Source: G965230615 sp965230615 (lineage in GTDB: Bacteria > Pseudomonadota > Gammaproteobacteria > HTCC5015). From it: a DNA stretch of 64,000 bases. Below are positions 43,997 through 52,142 of this stretch, piece by piece. The stretch covers positions 248,001-312,000 of the forward strand of contig OZ246012.1 of the NCBI GenBank assembly GCA_965230615.1, read 5' to 3'. How positions within the stretch are numbered: the first letter of the stretch is position 1; every line of letters begins with the position of its first letter. Below the pieces are notes generated by a model. That model did not search any database, was not told the origin of the DNA, and saw only the letters and a program-made list of their open reading frames with translations. Made by a program: the position numbers and the translations under genes.

Positions 43997-45359
43997 AGTC
44001 AGACGTATTAGAGAGTTACCTACGCCATGGTTATTGTTATGGGGTTTGACCCTATGCCTATTTACTAATCAGCCCTGGTCCTATTCATTGGGCAGTTTGC
44101 CACTGCAAGTGCTATTTGTTTGGATGTTATTACCCTGGTTAGTGCTGGCCGCTCCTGGCTTTACCCATAGCCTTAAACTGGTATTAACGCCAACCCAGTT
44201 TGTGTTGATTGGCATTATTTTGCTGTTTATTGTGTTACGGGCTTTCTCCGGTGATTTGCCTTGGTTACGCGTATACCAGTTATTAACCGGTATAGTGATG
44301 TTATTTGTTGCAGCCTATGCCATGACAGATAATAAAGGCGTTAAGTACACAGTCTGGGCATTAATTTTGGCAGCAGGGCTAAGTGGTGCGGTGGCTGTGC
44401 TGCAGTATTTAGGCTTGGCTGGCTGGACTTGGCGGCGTACAGTTTATTATGGTACGGGTGTTTATATGCCAACTGGCTTGGAGGCTTTTCCTGTATCGTT
44501 TTCCTACAGTGTAGTGGGTGTTGCGATTGTTGCTGTCGCAGGTGCGTTAATCATTTGGCAGAATAAACACCTAAAGCTCGATTTGCCAAAAGCATTTATC
44601 CTGTTAGGTTTTGGGGCACTTATTGGAATTGGTGTATTACTCTCACAAAGCCGCTCAGGTGTGTTAGGTGTGATTGCCGGTATTGTGGTTGTTGCGATAG
44701 GCGCGCGTTACCTTAGACTGCGTTTTATTCCATTACCTATCATATTTGTTGGGCTGTTTTGCTTGATGTTATTGTTTATTTTTAAAGACAGTGCTTTGGT
44801 CGGGCAAGTTTTCAATAAAACCGCTAATTCCAATATTCAAGAAGATATGCGTCTCACAGAAACGTGGAAGCTATTTATGCCGATTATTTTTCAATACCCT
44901 TTAGGTATACCTGAAGGGATTTACAGTGGAACAGACTCTAGCTTTAGTTATAGTGGTAGTGCCAGTGTCGAGTTTGCTGAGGTGTTGAAGAAAACCGATG
45001 GTTATGATCCGCATAATATATTTTTAACCGCCAGTTTATTCTTAGGGCTGCCGGTATCTATCAGTTTAATGCTGTTATATTTCTCATTGTTCAGTGGTGC
45101 GGCTAAAGCAATACAGATATTTAAATACCGTAAGCAGTATGGCTATGCAGTGATGGCATTACTGTTATTGGCTGCAAATGTGGGGTTGTTGGTGCACGCC
45201 TGGTTTCATAATGCCAATATTGCCTTTGGCGAAATGCGAGGCTGGTTTTGGCTGGGCGCTTTAATGGCATTTTCAGGCATCTTGCTAAAAAAACGGCCTG
45301 TATATAATAAGAACTTATCTAAGAATCCATCTGAGAATTTATCTGGGAACCTATCATAG
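43989..45359 (+). CDS. O-antigen ligase-family (Wzy/WaaL-like) membrane protein
   Basis: 456 residues from ATG 43989, which overlaps the preceding stop by 8 bp; an in-frame start 63 bp earlier is less likely as it would add a long overlap and a non-hydrophobic leader. About ten to twelve membrane helices are visible. The QSRSGVLGVIAGI motif is typical of the O-antigen ligase/polymerase superfamily, followed by a large periplasmic loop (about 285-350) containing DPHNIFLT, where ligases and polymerases carry a conserved HN/HxxN feature. The C-terminus has a short Lys/Asn/Ser-rich repeat (KNLSKNPSENLSGNLS). Likely polymerises or transfers glycan chains in the inner membrane. Confidence 0.8.
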   Translation: MVRVRRIRELPTPWLLLWGLTLCLFTNQPWSYSLGSLPLQVLFVWMLLPWLVLAAPGFTHSLKLVLTPTQFVLIGIILLFIVLRAFSGDLPWLRVYQLLTGIVMLFVAAYAMTDNKGVKYTVWALILAAGLSGAVAVLQYLGLAGWTWRRTVYYGTGVYMPTGLEAFPVSFSYSVVGVAIVAVAGALIIWQNKHLKLDLPKAFILLGFGALIGIGVLLSQSRSGVLGVIAGIVVVAIGARYLRLRFIPLPIIFVGLFCLMLLFIFKDSALVGQVFNKTANSNIQEDMRLTETWKLFMPIIFQYPLGIPEGIYSGTDSSFSYSGSASVEFAEVLKKTDGYDPHNIFLTASLFLGLPVSISLMLLYFSLFSGAAKAIQIFKYRKQYGYAVMALLLLAANVGLLVHAWFHNANIAFGEMRGWFWLGALMAFSGILLKKRPVYNKNLSKNPSENLSGNLS

Positions 45360-45372
45360 GCTATCAATAATC

Positions 45373-46881
45373 ATGTTGCTCAAACGCGCTGCATTTAATT
45401 CAATAAGTGCTTTTTTAGATCAAGGTGCCCGGATTTTGGTGGTGATAGTGCTCACGCCAATTCTTTTGACAGCTTTGGGACCCGTATTGTTTGGCTTTTG
45501 GCAGGTATTGCAAAGGGCCGCCAGTGTTGTGATTGCTTTCGATGGCCGCTCGTCGGAGCTGCTTAAATGGCAGTTGGCCGGTATTCAGACTGCCGAAGAT
45601 AGACAAAAACAGCAGGTTTTAAGTAATGCTGTTTGGGTTTGGCTATGTTTTATACCCGTTTTGTTGCTGCTTGCTTTGCTGACGTTTACGTATTTGCCAG
45701 CAATAATGGCACTCGAAACAGCCGATATCAATATGGCACGCAACGCTGGCTACATCATTGTTGTGAATATTTTATTATTAGGCTTTATCGCCTTATTAGA
45801 AGCTGCGCTGCGCGGTATGAATTTAGGTTATAAGCGTATGGGCCTGCGAACCTTCTTTATTTTACTCGGCGGTGTTTTGGCTATCTGGGCGGCTACCGAA
45901 GGTTATGGGTTGATAGGCATTGCTGCCGCGCAGTCTGTTAACAGCGCAATATATGCAATAGCCTTGTTTTTACTCATCGGTAAACATATTCCCTGGTTTG
46001 GCTTGATTAAAACGCATCAAGCGGATGTTGTGCAATCTGCTAAATCAAGTATCTGGTTTATGCAGTGGGAGTTTATTGCAGCGGGTCTGTTTTTGGGGGA
46101 TGTTATTCTATTAGGGATTTTTGGTGGCACGGCTTTAGTGGCACAATATGTGGTGAGCAGCTATATCATTCAAACTATTATGGTGGTTGTAACGACCGTT
46201 GTGGCTGCTACCTTGCCAGGTATAGGTAAAATATTGAGTGAGAAAAATTATCAACGAGTATGTGATATTCGTGATGAAGGTAATGTCTATATATGGCTAT
46301 TAGTGATTAGCGTTGGTTCAGCCGTTATTGTGGCGAATCAAAGCTTTGTGAATCTTTGGGTAGGTAAAGATCAATTTGTTGGAGCTGTAGAAAACGTATT
46401 AATCCTATTAACAGCGATTCAATTAACATTTATCCGGCAGGATGCAACCTTTATTAATTTAGCCGTAGACATTAAAAGTAAAGTGCTCATTGGTGCGATA
46501 GCGCTAACGCTATCTGCAGGCTTATCCGCTATTTTTGTGCCCTTGTACGGTATTGCAGGTTTATGTGCATCGCTGATAGCGGGGCGTTTAGTATTAACCT
46601 TAGCTTACCCGCGAATCATTTATGGTTTTTTGAAAACCAAGAGCCAAAATAATAAGGTGTTGCTGCGTATTATGCTTATTGCATCTGGTCTGCTTGCAGG
46701 GTTTTATTATCTCAGCCAATATTTTATTGATATGGGTTTGTTAAAGTTAATTGCGGTATCAATATTAACGTTTATCTGTAGTTTGCTTGTGTTGTTTGTT
46801 TTGGCTCTCAATAAGAAGTATAAGGCCGTATTGTGGGCTAGGGTGCTTGCTGTTGTGAGAGTGCTAGGTGTCAATATATAG
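45373..46881 (+). CDS. Polysaccharide flippase (Wzx/MATE-like)
   Basis: 502 residues, about 12-14 hydrophobic helices throughout, starting MLLKRAAFNSISAFLDQGARILVVIVLTPILL, which is typical of lipid-linked oligosaccharide flippases of the MOP superfamily. It lies 13 bp after the ligase-like gene and 23 bp before an acyltransferase, in one operon. Expected to move lipid-linked glycan units across the inner membrane. Confidence 0.82.
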   Translation: MLLKRAAFNSISAFLDQGARILVVIVLTPILLTALGPVLFGFWQVLQRAASVVIAFDGRSSELLKWQLAGIQTAEDRQKQQVLSNAVWVWLCFIPVLLLLALLTFTYLPAIMALETADINMARNAGYIIVVNILLLGFIALLEAALRGMNLGYKRMGLRTFFILLGGVLAIWAATEGYGLIGIAAAQSVNSAIYAIALFLLIGKHIPWFGLIKTHQADVVQSAKSSIWFMQWEFIAAGLFLGDVILLGIFGGTALVAQYVVSSYIIQTIMVVVTTVVAATLPGIGKILSEKNYQRVCDIRDEGNVYIWLLVISVGSAVIVANQSFVNLWVGKDQFVGAVENVLILLTAIQLTFIRQDATFINLAVDIKSKVLIGAIALTLSAGLSAIFVPLYGIAGLCASLIAGRLVLTLAYPRIIYGFLKTKSQNNKVLLRIMLIASGLLAGFYYLSQYFIDMGLLKLIAVSILTFICSLLVLFVLALNKKYKAVLWARVLAVVRVLGVNI

Positions 46882-46904
46882 CGGTACGATGAATAGGAAC
46901 GGTT

Positions 46905-47450
46905 ATGTTGAGCTTGTTAAAAAGAATATTGAGCAGTGTAAAAACGTTAATCGCCATTAAGCGTAACCCTGTTGGCTATGCTCGTGATATGGGTGTCAAG
47001 GTTGGCAAAGACGTCCGTTTAGTTGCCATTAATGGTGGTACATTTGGTTCAGAGCCTTACCTTATCGAAATTGGTGATCGAGTGACTATCACAGGTGGTG
47101 TGCAGTTTGTAACGCATGATGGTGGCGTATGGGTTTTTCGGGAAAAGCACCCTGATATCGATGTGTTTGGCCAAATTGTGATTGGCAATAATGTGTTTAT
47201 TGGCTTTGGTGCGATCATTATGCCGGGTGTGAATATTGGTGATAATGTCGTTATTGGTGCAGGTTCTGTTGTTGCTAAAGATATTCCCGCTAACCATGTT
47301 GCTGTGGGCAGTCCAGCCAAACCGATCAAGACAATTGATGAATATTATACTGCTGTAATGCTGAAAAAAGATAATACTAAGCACCTATCAGCAGCTGAAA
47401 AAAAACAGTATCTGCTAAAAAAATTCTCAGCCGATACCGATAAAACTTAA
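46905..47450 (+). CDS. Left-handed beta-helix (hexapeptide) acyltransferase
   Basis: 181 residues. Imperfect hexapeptide repeats (I-G-x-x-V/I...) run from about 45 to 150: IGNNVFIGFGAIIMPGVNIGDNVVIGAGSVVAKDIPANHVAVGSPAKPI, the trimeric CatB/WbbJ/LacA-type acetyltransferase signature. THDGG supplies the likely catalytic histidine. An AGGAA ribosome site precedes the ATG. In this operon it probably O- or N-acetylates a sugar of the exported glycan. Confidence 0.83.
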   Translation: MLSLLKRILSSVKTLIAIKRNPVGYARDMGVKVGKDVRLVAINGGTFGSEPYLIEIGDRVTITGGVQFVTHDGGVWVFREKHPDIDVFGQIVIGNNVFIGFGAIIMPGVNIGDNVVIGAGSVVAKDIPANHVAVGSPAKPIKTIDEYYTAVMLKKDNTKHLSAAEKKQYLLKKFSADTDKT

Positions 47451-47470
47451 TAAAGTAAGTACTACAAACA

Positions 47471-48490
47471 ATGACTATAGATGATACGAAAACCAAGCGT
47501 AAAATTTTAGGCTTTCCGCATAAACCGGCTTCTGGTGGTCCGGGTACATTTCAAGTACGTTTGACCGATATCGTGACCAATAATGGCTATGAGGTTGTAT
47601 TTTCTGAAGATAAAATACAACCCGATGTGGTATTTGTTATTGGTGGTAGTAAAAAACTGTGGTGGATCTGGCGAGCTAAGCGTAAAGGCGCTAAAGTTCT
47701 ACATCGTTTAGATGGCTTAAACTGGCGGCATCGTTATGATGGTAGTCGCTTTCAAGTTCGTATCGCTGCCGAAATACGTAATATGCTGTTGATGATAGTA
47801 CGCAATTATTTGGCTGATGTTGTGATTTATCAAAGTGATTTTATTAAAAGCTGGTGGTATAGGGTTTATGGTCCAGCCAAGTGCCAGGAACATATCATTC
47901 ATAATGGCACTAACCTGGAAAAATTCTCACCAAATTCAGAGAGCCAGGCAAGCACACCGCAGGTCTTATGCGTTGAAGGCAGCATACAAGATAATACTGC
48001 GACATTGAAAGTATTGGATACTGTGGCCAAAGGCATTGAGTCTAATACACTGTCAGCTGAATTAGTCTTGTGTGGTAGTGTTTCTGAAGGTATTCGTGAG
48101 GCCTTAGCACAATGTAAGCAGGTCTCTATAAAAGGTAAAGTTCCACGCCAGGAAATGCCCGATATCTTTAGAAGAGCGGCAGTTTTTTTAGTGCTTGAAA
48201 TTAATCCGCCTTGTCCCAATGCTGTGATTGAAGCACTTGCATCGGGTTTACCGGTAGTTGGCTACGATACAGGCGCCTTAGCTGAATTAGTACCGCCTGA
48301 TGCAGGCGTGCTGGTCGATTATAAAACTGACCCATGGAATTTAGATGAACCTGACACAAGCCAGTTAGTGTCAGCTATTCAGCGTGTACTCGATAATTTA
48401 CAGCATTATCAGGCTGGTGCGCGGCGGGCGGCTGAACAGCGTTATAATATGCAGGATGTTACGGCAAAATATTTGGCAGCATTACAGTAA
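47471..48490 (+). CDS. GT4-like glycosyltransferase
   Basis: 339 residues with a GT-B layout. The C-terminal half has the family 4 signature: MPDIFRRAAVFLVLEINPPCPNAVIEALASGLPVVGYDTGALAELV, with the E-x7-E-like acid motif (IEALASGLPVVGYD) contacting the nucleotide sugar. The N-terminal half includes VLHRLDGLNWRHRYDG. It lies 20 bp after the acyltransferase in the same operon. The transferred sugar cannot be read from sequence. Confidence 0.83.
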   Translation: MTIDDTKTKRKILGFPHKPASGGPGTFQVRLTDIVTNNGYEVVFSEDKIQPDVVFVIGGSKKLWWIWRAKRKGAKVLHRLDGLNWRHRYDGSRFQVRIAAEIRNMLLMIVRNYLADVVIYQSDFIKSWWYRVYGPAKCQEHIIHNGTNLEKFSPNSESQASTPQVLCVEGSIQDNTATLKVLDTVAKGIESNTLSAELVLCGSVSEGIREALAQCKQVSIKGKVPRQEMPDIFRRAAVFLVLEINPPCPNAVIEALASGLPVVGYDTGALAELVPPDAGVLVDYKTDPWNLDEPDTSQLVSAIQRVLDNLQHYQAGARRAAEQRYNMQDVTAKYLAALQ

Positions 48491-48657
48491 GTGAAAAGAT
48501 AGTCTTTTAAGCATACTGTTATACGTGTTTTAACTAGGGCTTTGCTAATGGGGTTGCTTTGCTGTATTAGTAGTGTCTTATTACAAGGCTCATCATAATT
48601 TTGTCATAATTACTTGTTAGAAATACAGACTGCGGCAGAATATTTGGGCTTTGCTGC

Positions 48658-49230
48658 TTGGCAAAGTCTTATAGGGTTATTAGGTTAATAGAGAAAGTGC
48701 TCAATACATTTATAAAAAAATTACCCCGTCGTGAACTGATTTTTTTAATTGGTTTTGCTGCCATATACAGTATATTGCATGCTGCCTATTTTATGGTGCC
48801 CGATCGGATTTTGCGTGAAGCTGTCTATTACTATGGTATTGTTTCGGTTAGCGCGAGTGTGATTAATGTAATGACCCCGGCTGAAAATGTAAAAGCCGAA
48901 GATAATAAGTTACAGTCACCCAAAGCTATTTTAGAAGTTGTGAGAGGCTGTGATGGCTCAGGCAGTATCTTCTTGATGATAGCGGCAATCGTCGCTTTTT
49001 CAGCTACACTAAAAAACAAATTGCTGGGTGTGTTGGTTGGTTTTTCCTTACTTTATATCATTAATCAAATTCGCATCATCGGCTTATATTTTGTAGTGGC
49101 TTACCATCGAGAATGGTTTCTACCTATTCATACCTATTTTGCGCCAACATTAATTATTTTGATCAGCTGTCTGTTTTTTGCTTGGTGGGCTATGATGGCT
49201 AATGAGCCGTCTGCTTCCCAACAGGCTTAA
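48658..49230 (+). CDS. xrtH: Exosortase H-like transpeptidase
   Basis: 190 residues, multi-pass membrane protein with the exosortase/archaeosortase triad: Cys in EVVRGCDGSGS, Arg in INQIRIIGLY, His in LPIHTYFAP. The short length and GCDGSGSIFL context match the exosortase H group, which is associated with IPTL-type C-terminal sorting signals rather than classical PEP-CTERM. The start is uncertain: TTG at 48658 gives the longest frame, GTG at 48697 is an alternative. Followed after 45 bp by its membrane partner and placed downstream of glycan assembly genes, as exosortases often are. Confidence 0.82.
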   Translation: MAKSYRVIRLIEKVLNTFIKKLPRRELIFLIGFAAIYSILHAAYFMVPDRILREAVYYYGIVSVSASVINVMTPAENVKAEDNKLQSPKAILEVVRGCDGSGSIFLMIAAIVAFSATLKNKLLGVLVGFSLLYIINQIRIIGLYFVVAYHREWFLPIHTYFAPTLIILISCLFFAWWAMMANEPSASQQA

Positions 49231-49275
49231 TGAATCTAGAATCGCTAACCCTAGAATCTAACTGAGCGTATTCTC

Positions 49276-49902
49276 ATGAATGCTAAATTGATACTGCAGT
49301 CGTCCTTACGGCTATTGCTTGTGTGGCTAATGCTCTCAATTTCTATTTTATTTCTCAGTGAAGCATTGATTGCATTGTTATTACCTTATTTAACTTGGTG
49401 TGTAAACCTGTTGAGTAATCACTATACTAGCCTATTAACAATTGTAAATGATGGTGTGGCTGCAAAAGTTCAGATTGTGGCAACCATAACACAAGCAGTT
49501 TATATTAGTGGTATTCCCGTCTCACCGCCTGGGGTCAAGTTAACCGGTAGTATCAACCTGATTCATGCTTTGGTGCCAGTGGTTATTTTGTATGTGATTC
49601 TGCTATGTTGGCCGGTGCGCCATTTCAAAGAGCGTCTGCTGATGTGCATATTAGGTATACCTGCAGTATTGTTAATTATGGCATTAACAGTACCAACGTT
49701 ATTAGCTGGGCATATTGAGGCTACATTGCTCAGTGCCGCAGAGCGAGCTTCAGGCCGTGATCTTGATCGGCCTTTTATAATGGACTGGGTGATTTTTGTT
49801 GAAACCGGCGGTCGCTGGTTATTACCGTTGCTTGCCGCGATATTATGTATTCTTATTATACGTGCTCTTTTTCATCGCTCATCGGCAGGTGGTATTCGCT
49901 GA
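49276..49902 (+). CDS. Exosortase-associated membrane protein
   Basis: 208 residues with an N-terminal membrane helix (LLVWLMLSISILFLSEALIALLLPYL), a periplasmic segment (ITQAVYISGIPVSPPGVKLTGSIN), two further helices near residues 90-145, and a final helix (GRWLLPLLAAILCILIIRALF). Its position directly after the exosortase and its topology fit the protein that regularly accompanies exosortase H. Its biochemical role is not established. Confidence 0.68.
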   Translation: MNAKLILQSSLRLLLVWLMLSISILFLSEALIALLLPYLTWCVNLLSNHYTSLLTIVNDGVAAKVQIVATITQAVYISGIPVSPPGVKLTGSINLIHALVPVVILYVILLCWPVRHFKERLLMCILGIPAVLLIMALTVPTLLAGHIEATLLSAAERASGRDLDRPFIMDWVIFVETGGRWLLPLLAAILCILIIRALFHRSSAGGIR

Positions 49903-49948
49903 GATTTAGCGAAGTCGTGTTGTTAAAGTATCTTTCAAATGAAAAAAA

Positions 49949-49972
49949 CCAGCGGGTGATTGTCACCGCTGG
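49949..49972. terminator. Bidirectional terminator
   Basis: CCAGCGGGTGA pairs with TCACCGCTGG (one bulged G) between two converging genes, with an A-run on the left and CTTTTG on the right, so each strand gets a T-run. Confidence 0.72.
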
Positions 49973-49999
49973 CTTTTGCATAGGTTAAAGCGATCAGGC

Positions 50000-50770
50000 T
50001 TAGGCAGCTTTACGTCGACCAAAACCTACTAAGGTCGCAAAGCCAGCTGCTAAGAACCAGACGGCTGCTGGTAATGGTACTGGTGTAACCGCATCGAAAT
50101 TGATGTTATCAATAAATAGTGCCTCACTTGCTGAGTTTGAATCCAGCTCAAAAAACAATGTTGCGGTTGAGAAGGTACTTAAGTCAACAAATAAGCTCAT
50201 CCAGGCACCTTCAACGCCTAGCTCGTCAATATCACTGCCAGCTGAGTTAAATAAATCCAGGGCTAAACCATTATCGACTTCAACCCAAATGCGGGCATTG
50301 TCATCCGCTTCCCAGTTAGTATCTGCTAGAAAAGCATCGACAGTTAAGCCGTTAGTCGCGCTCGGGTCCAGCGTAACAGCATCAAGCTCGACACGCATCA
50401 GCCCATCAGCGTCAGCGATTTGAAAGCCCTGTGTGCCGTCTGTGTAGTTTGGTGCTGCCGTGAAAGGAGCAGAGGCGTCAATGAAATCAGTCACACCAAC
50501 AAAGTCGCCATCACTCAAACCATTGCTATCACGGGTGTTAATATAACTTGAGCGGAAGCCGAGTTCACCGCCTACCGATGTGTAATTAACAATGGGTTGG
50601 CCAGTGTTGTTGACCAAAGCGTGATCAGTCGCAGGGTCAATGGCGTCAGTATATTGGCCACCGGTAGCCTCAGGTTCTTCAAAGCTTGTAAATGCAACCG
50701 TTGCGGCATGGGCTGGCAGGATAGTGCTCAACGTTAGCATTGTTAAAGGCAAAACTTTTTTAGACAGCAT
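50000..50770 (-). CDS. PEP-CTERM/VPLPA-type sorted exported protein
   Basis: 256 residues. Signal peptide MLSKKVLPLTMLTLSTILPAHA; beta-rich central region (VAFTSFEEPEATGGQYTD...FIDNINFDAV) resembling a jelly-roll; C-terminal tripartite sorting signal TPVPLPAAVWFLAAGFATLVGFGRRKAA (motif, helix, basic end). The VPLPAAVW form is common in gammaproteobacterial PEP-CTERM proteins. A strong AAGGAG ribosome site precedes the ATG. The exosortase at 48658 is of the H type, which normally prefers IPTL signals, so processing may depend on another exosortase elsewhere. Confidence 0.85.
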   Translation of the reverse strand: MLSKKVLPLTMLTLSTILPAHAATVAFTSFEEPEATGGQYTDAIDPATDHALVNNTGQPIVNYTSVGGELGFRSSYINTRDSNGLSDGDFVGVTDFIDASAPFTAAPNYTDGTQGFQIADADGLMRVELDAVTLDPSATNGLTVDAFLADTNWEADDNARIWVEVDNGLALDLFNSAGSDIDELGVEGAWMSLFVDLSTFSTATLFFELDSNSASEALFIDNINFDAVTPVPLPAAVWFLAAGFATLVGFGRRKAA

Positions 50771-50978
50771 TTTGCGTCTGCTCCTTGTGGTTATAAGGTG
50801 GTTAATTTATATGGGCGATAAATGCGCTATTATTATTTTTTTATTTATAACCAATGAATGTTGCTGTGCGATGAAAGAATTATGTCTAATTGTGCGTGGG
50901 TAGTTGTACTCAAAGCGTAGTTGTACTTAAAGAAATGTGACGTTTTTGTTATGCCATAGGGTGGCTTATAAACAAGAT

Positions 50979-51006
50979 ATGCCCTGATACCTGTTTACCA
51001 GGGCAT
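50979..51006 (-). terminator. Terminator downstream of the pyrophosphatase gene
   Basis: ATGCCCTG / CAGGGCAT arms around a 12-nt loop, followed on the minus strand by ATCTTGTTTA. It is positioned 20 bp after the pyrophosphatase stop. Confidence 0.6.
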
Positions 51007-51025
51007 TCATTCGATCTGCGATCAA

Positions 51026-51640
51026 TTAATCTTCACAGAACTCTTCCTGATAGTCTTGCATAGCGGCTTGAATCACGTTTTGTGCATGATGTCGGTCATA
51101 AGTCAGATCTATAGAGACTGTGGACTCTTGTCCTGTTTTCAGTTTGTAAGTCGAGAAATAATGACGGAGTCTTTCGGTAAACATTTCAGGCAGCTCGTGA
51201 ATATCATTGACGTCTTTCCATACATTGTCATTCTCTAGCACGGCAATAATTTTATCGTCTGCTTCGCCATTATCTACCATTTGCAGGCCGCCAATAACGC
51301 GAGCATTAAGAATGACGTCTGAGCGACTGATTAAGCGCTCACTGATAACACAGATATCCAATGGGTCGCCATCACCTTGCTTACTATTAGGTGAAAGATG
51401 GCATACACGTTCGTTACAATAGGTTTTTGGGATAAAACCATAAAGTGCGGGTGGGTGAGAAGAGGTTTGTTGCGGACGGTCAACCATCATGTAGCCGGTT
51501 TCCTTGTCAATTTCATATTTCACCATATCAAATGGCGTAATTTCGATATAGGCATGCACGATTTCAGGTGGTCGCTTGCCTACAGATAGTCCATGCCATG
51601 GGTGTGGGCGCCACTGGTAAAAAGGGTGTTTCTGGGACAT
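51026..51640 (-). CDS. ppa: Family I inorganic pyrophosphatase
   Basis: 204 residues. The signature acidic cluster DGDPLDICVISE supplies the metal ligands, and other family features are present: YEIDKETGYMMVDRP, YGFIPKTYC. It hydrolyses pyrophosphate in the cytoplasm. Slightly longer than E. coli Ppa (about 175 aa), with an N-terminal HPFYQWRPHPWHGL extension found in some variants. It sits alone between the PEP-CTERM gene and MbtH. Pyrophosphate is a product of NRPS adenylation, so its place here could be functional or coincidental. Confidence 0.9.
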   Translation of the reverse strand: MSQKHPFYQWRPHPWHGLSVGKRPPEIVHAYIEITPFDMVKYEIDKETGYMMVDRPQQTSSHPPALYGFIPKTYCNERVCHLSPNSKQGDGDPLDICVISERLISRSDVILNARVIGGLQMVDNGEADDKIIAVLENDNVWKDVNDIHELPEMFTERLRHYFSTYKLKTGQESTVSIDLTYDRHHAQNVIQAAMQDYQEEFCED

Positions 51641-51876
51641 AAGTCAAGAGTCCATATTTGAGTAAAATCTGATATATCTTAAAGGTATGGTAGAAATTGG
51701 CAAGCGCTCTTATTTATACGTTGGTCCGGGCTGCACTGTTGGAAGTTATTGTTTTATTTATAATTTAAGCGGTGATTAGCCCTTTAAAGGGGCCTGCTTT
51801 ACTTATATAATTGCCTCAGGCTTGGCCATAAGCCATTTTAACTCTTTATAAAATTATTAGATACAAGGTGCTATTC

Positions 51877-52080
51877 ATGGATCAGACTGATGATAATACG
51901 GTTTACAAAGTAGTATTAAATCATGAAGAACAATACTCTATCTGGCCTATCGATAAAGAAAATGCTTTGGGTTGGCGGGATGAAGGTAAGACGGGCTCTA
52001 AAGAAGAGTGTCTTGCGCATATTGATACTGTTTGGACCGATATGCGACCTTTAAGCCTTAGAAAGCAAATGGGCGCATAA
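51877..52080 (+). CDS. MbtH-like NRPS helper protein
   Basis: 67 residues from ATG 51877, chosen over the in-frame GTG at 51868 because AAGGTG precedes it correctly. The full MbtH signature is present: NHEEQYSIWP, LGWRDEGKTGSKEECLAHIDTVWTDMRPLSLR, including the invariant tryptophans. MbtH proteins bind A domains and are needed for solubility or activity of many of them. It lies between the large NRPS and the small adenylating enzyme and could serve either or both. Read convergently with the 52143-60044 operon and separated from it by a hairpin. Confidence 0.93.
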   Translation: MDQTDDNTVYKVVLNHEEQYSIWPIDKENALGWRDEGKTGSKEECLAHIDTVWTDMRPLSLRKQMGA

Positions 52081-52088
52081 GCTTTATT

Positions 52089-52126
52089 GCATACCAGTCA
52101 TACCTATAAGGGGATGACTGGTATGC
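52089..52126. terminator. Bidirectional terminator between MbtH and the NRPS-like gene
   Basis: Perfect 13-bp arms GCATACCAGTCAT / ATGACTGGTATGC around a 12-nt loop, centred between two converging stop codons. T-runs are weak on either side. Confidence 0.65.
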
Positions 52127-52142
52127 TGCCAAGTATTCGTAT

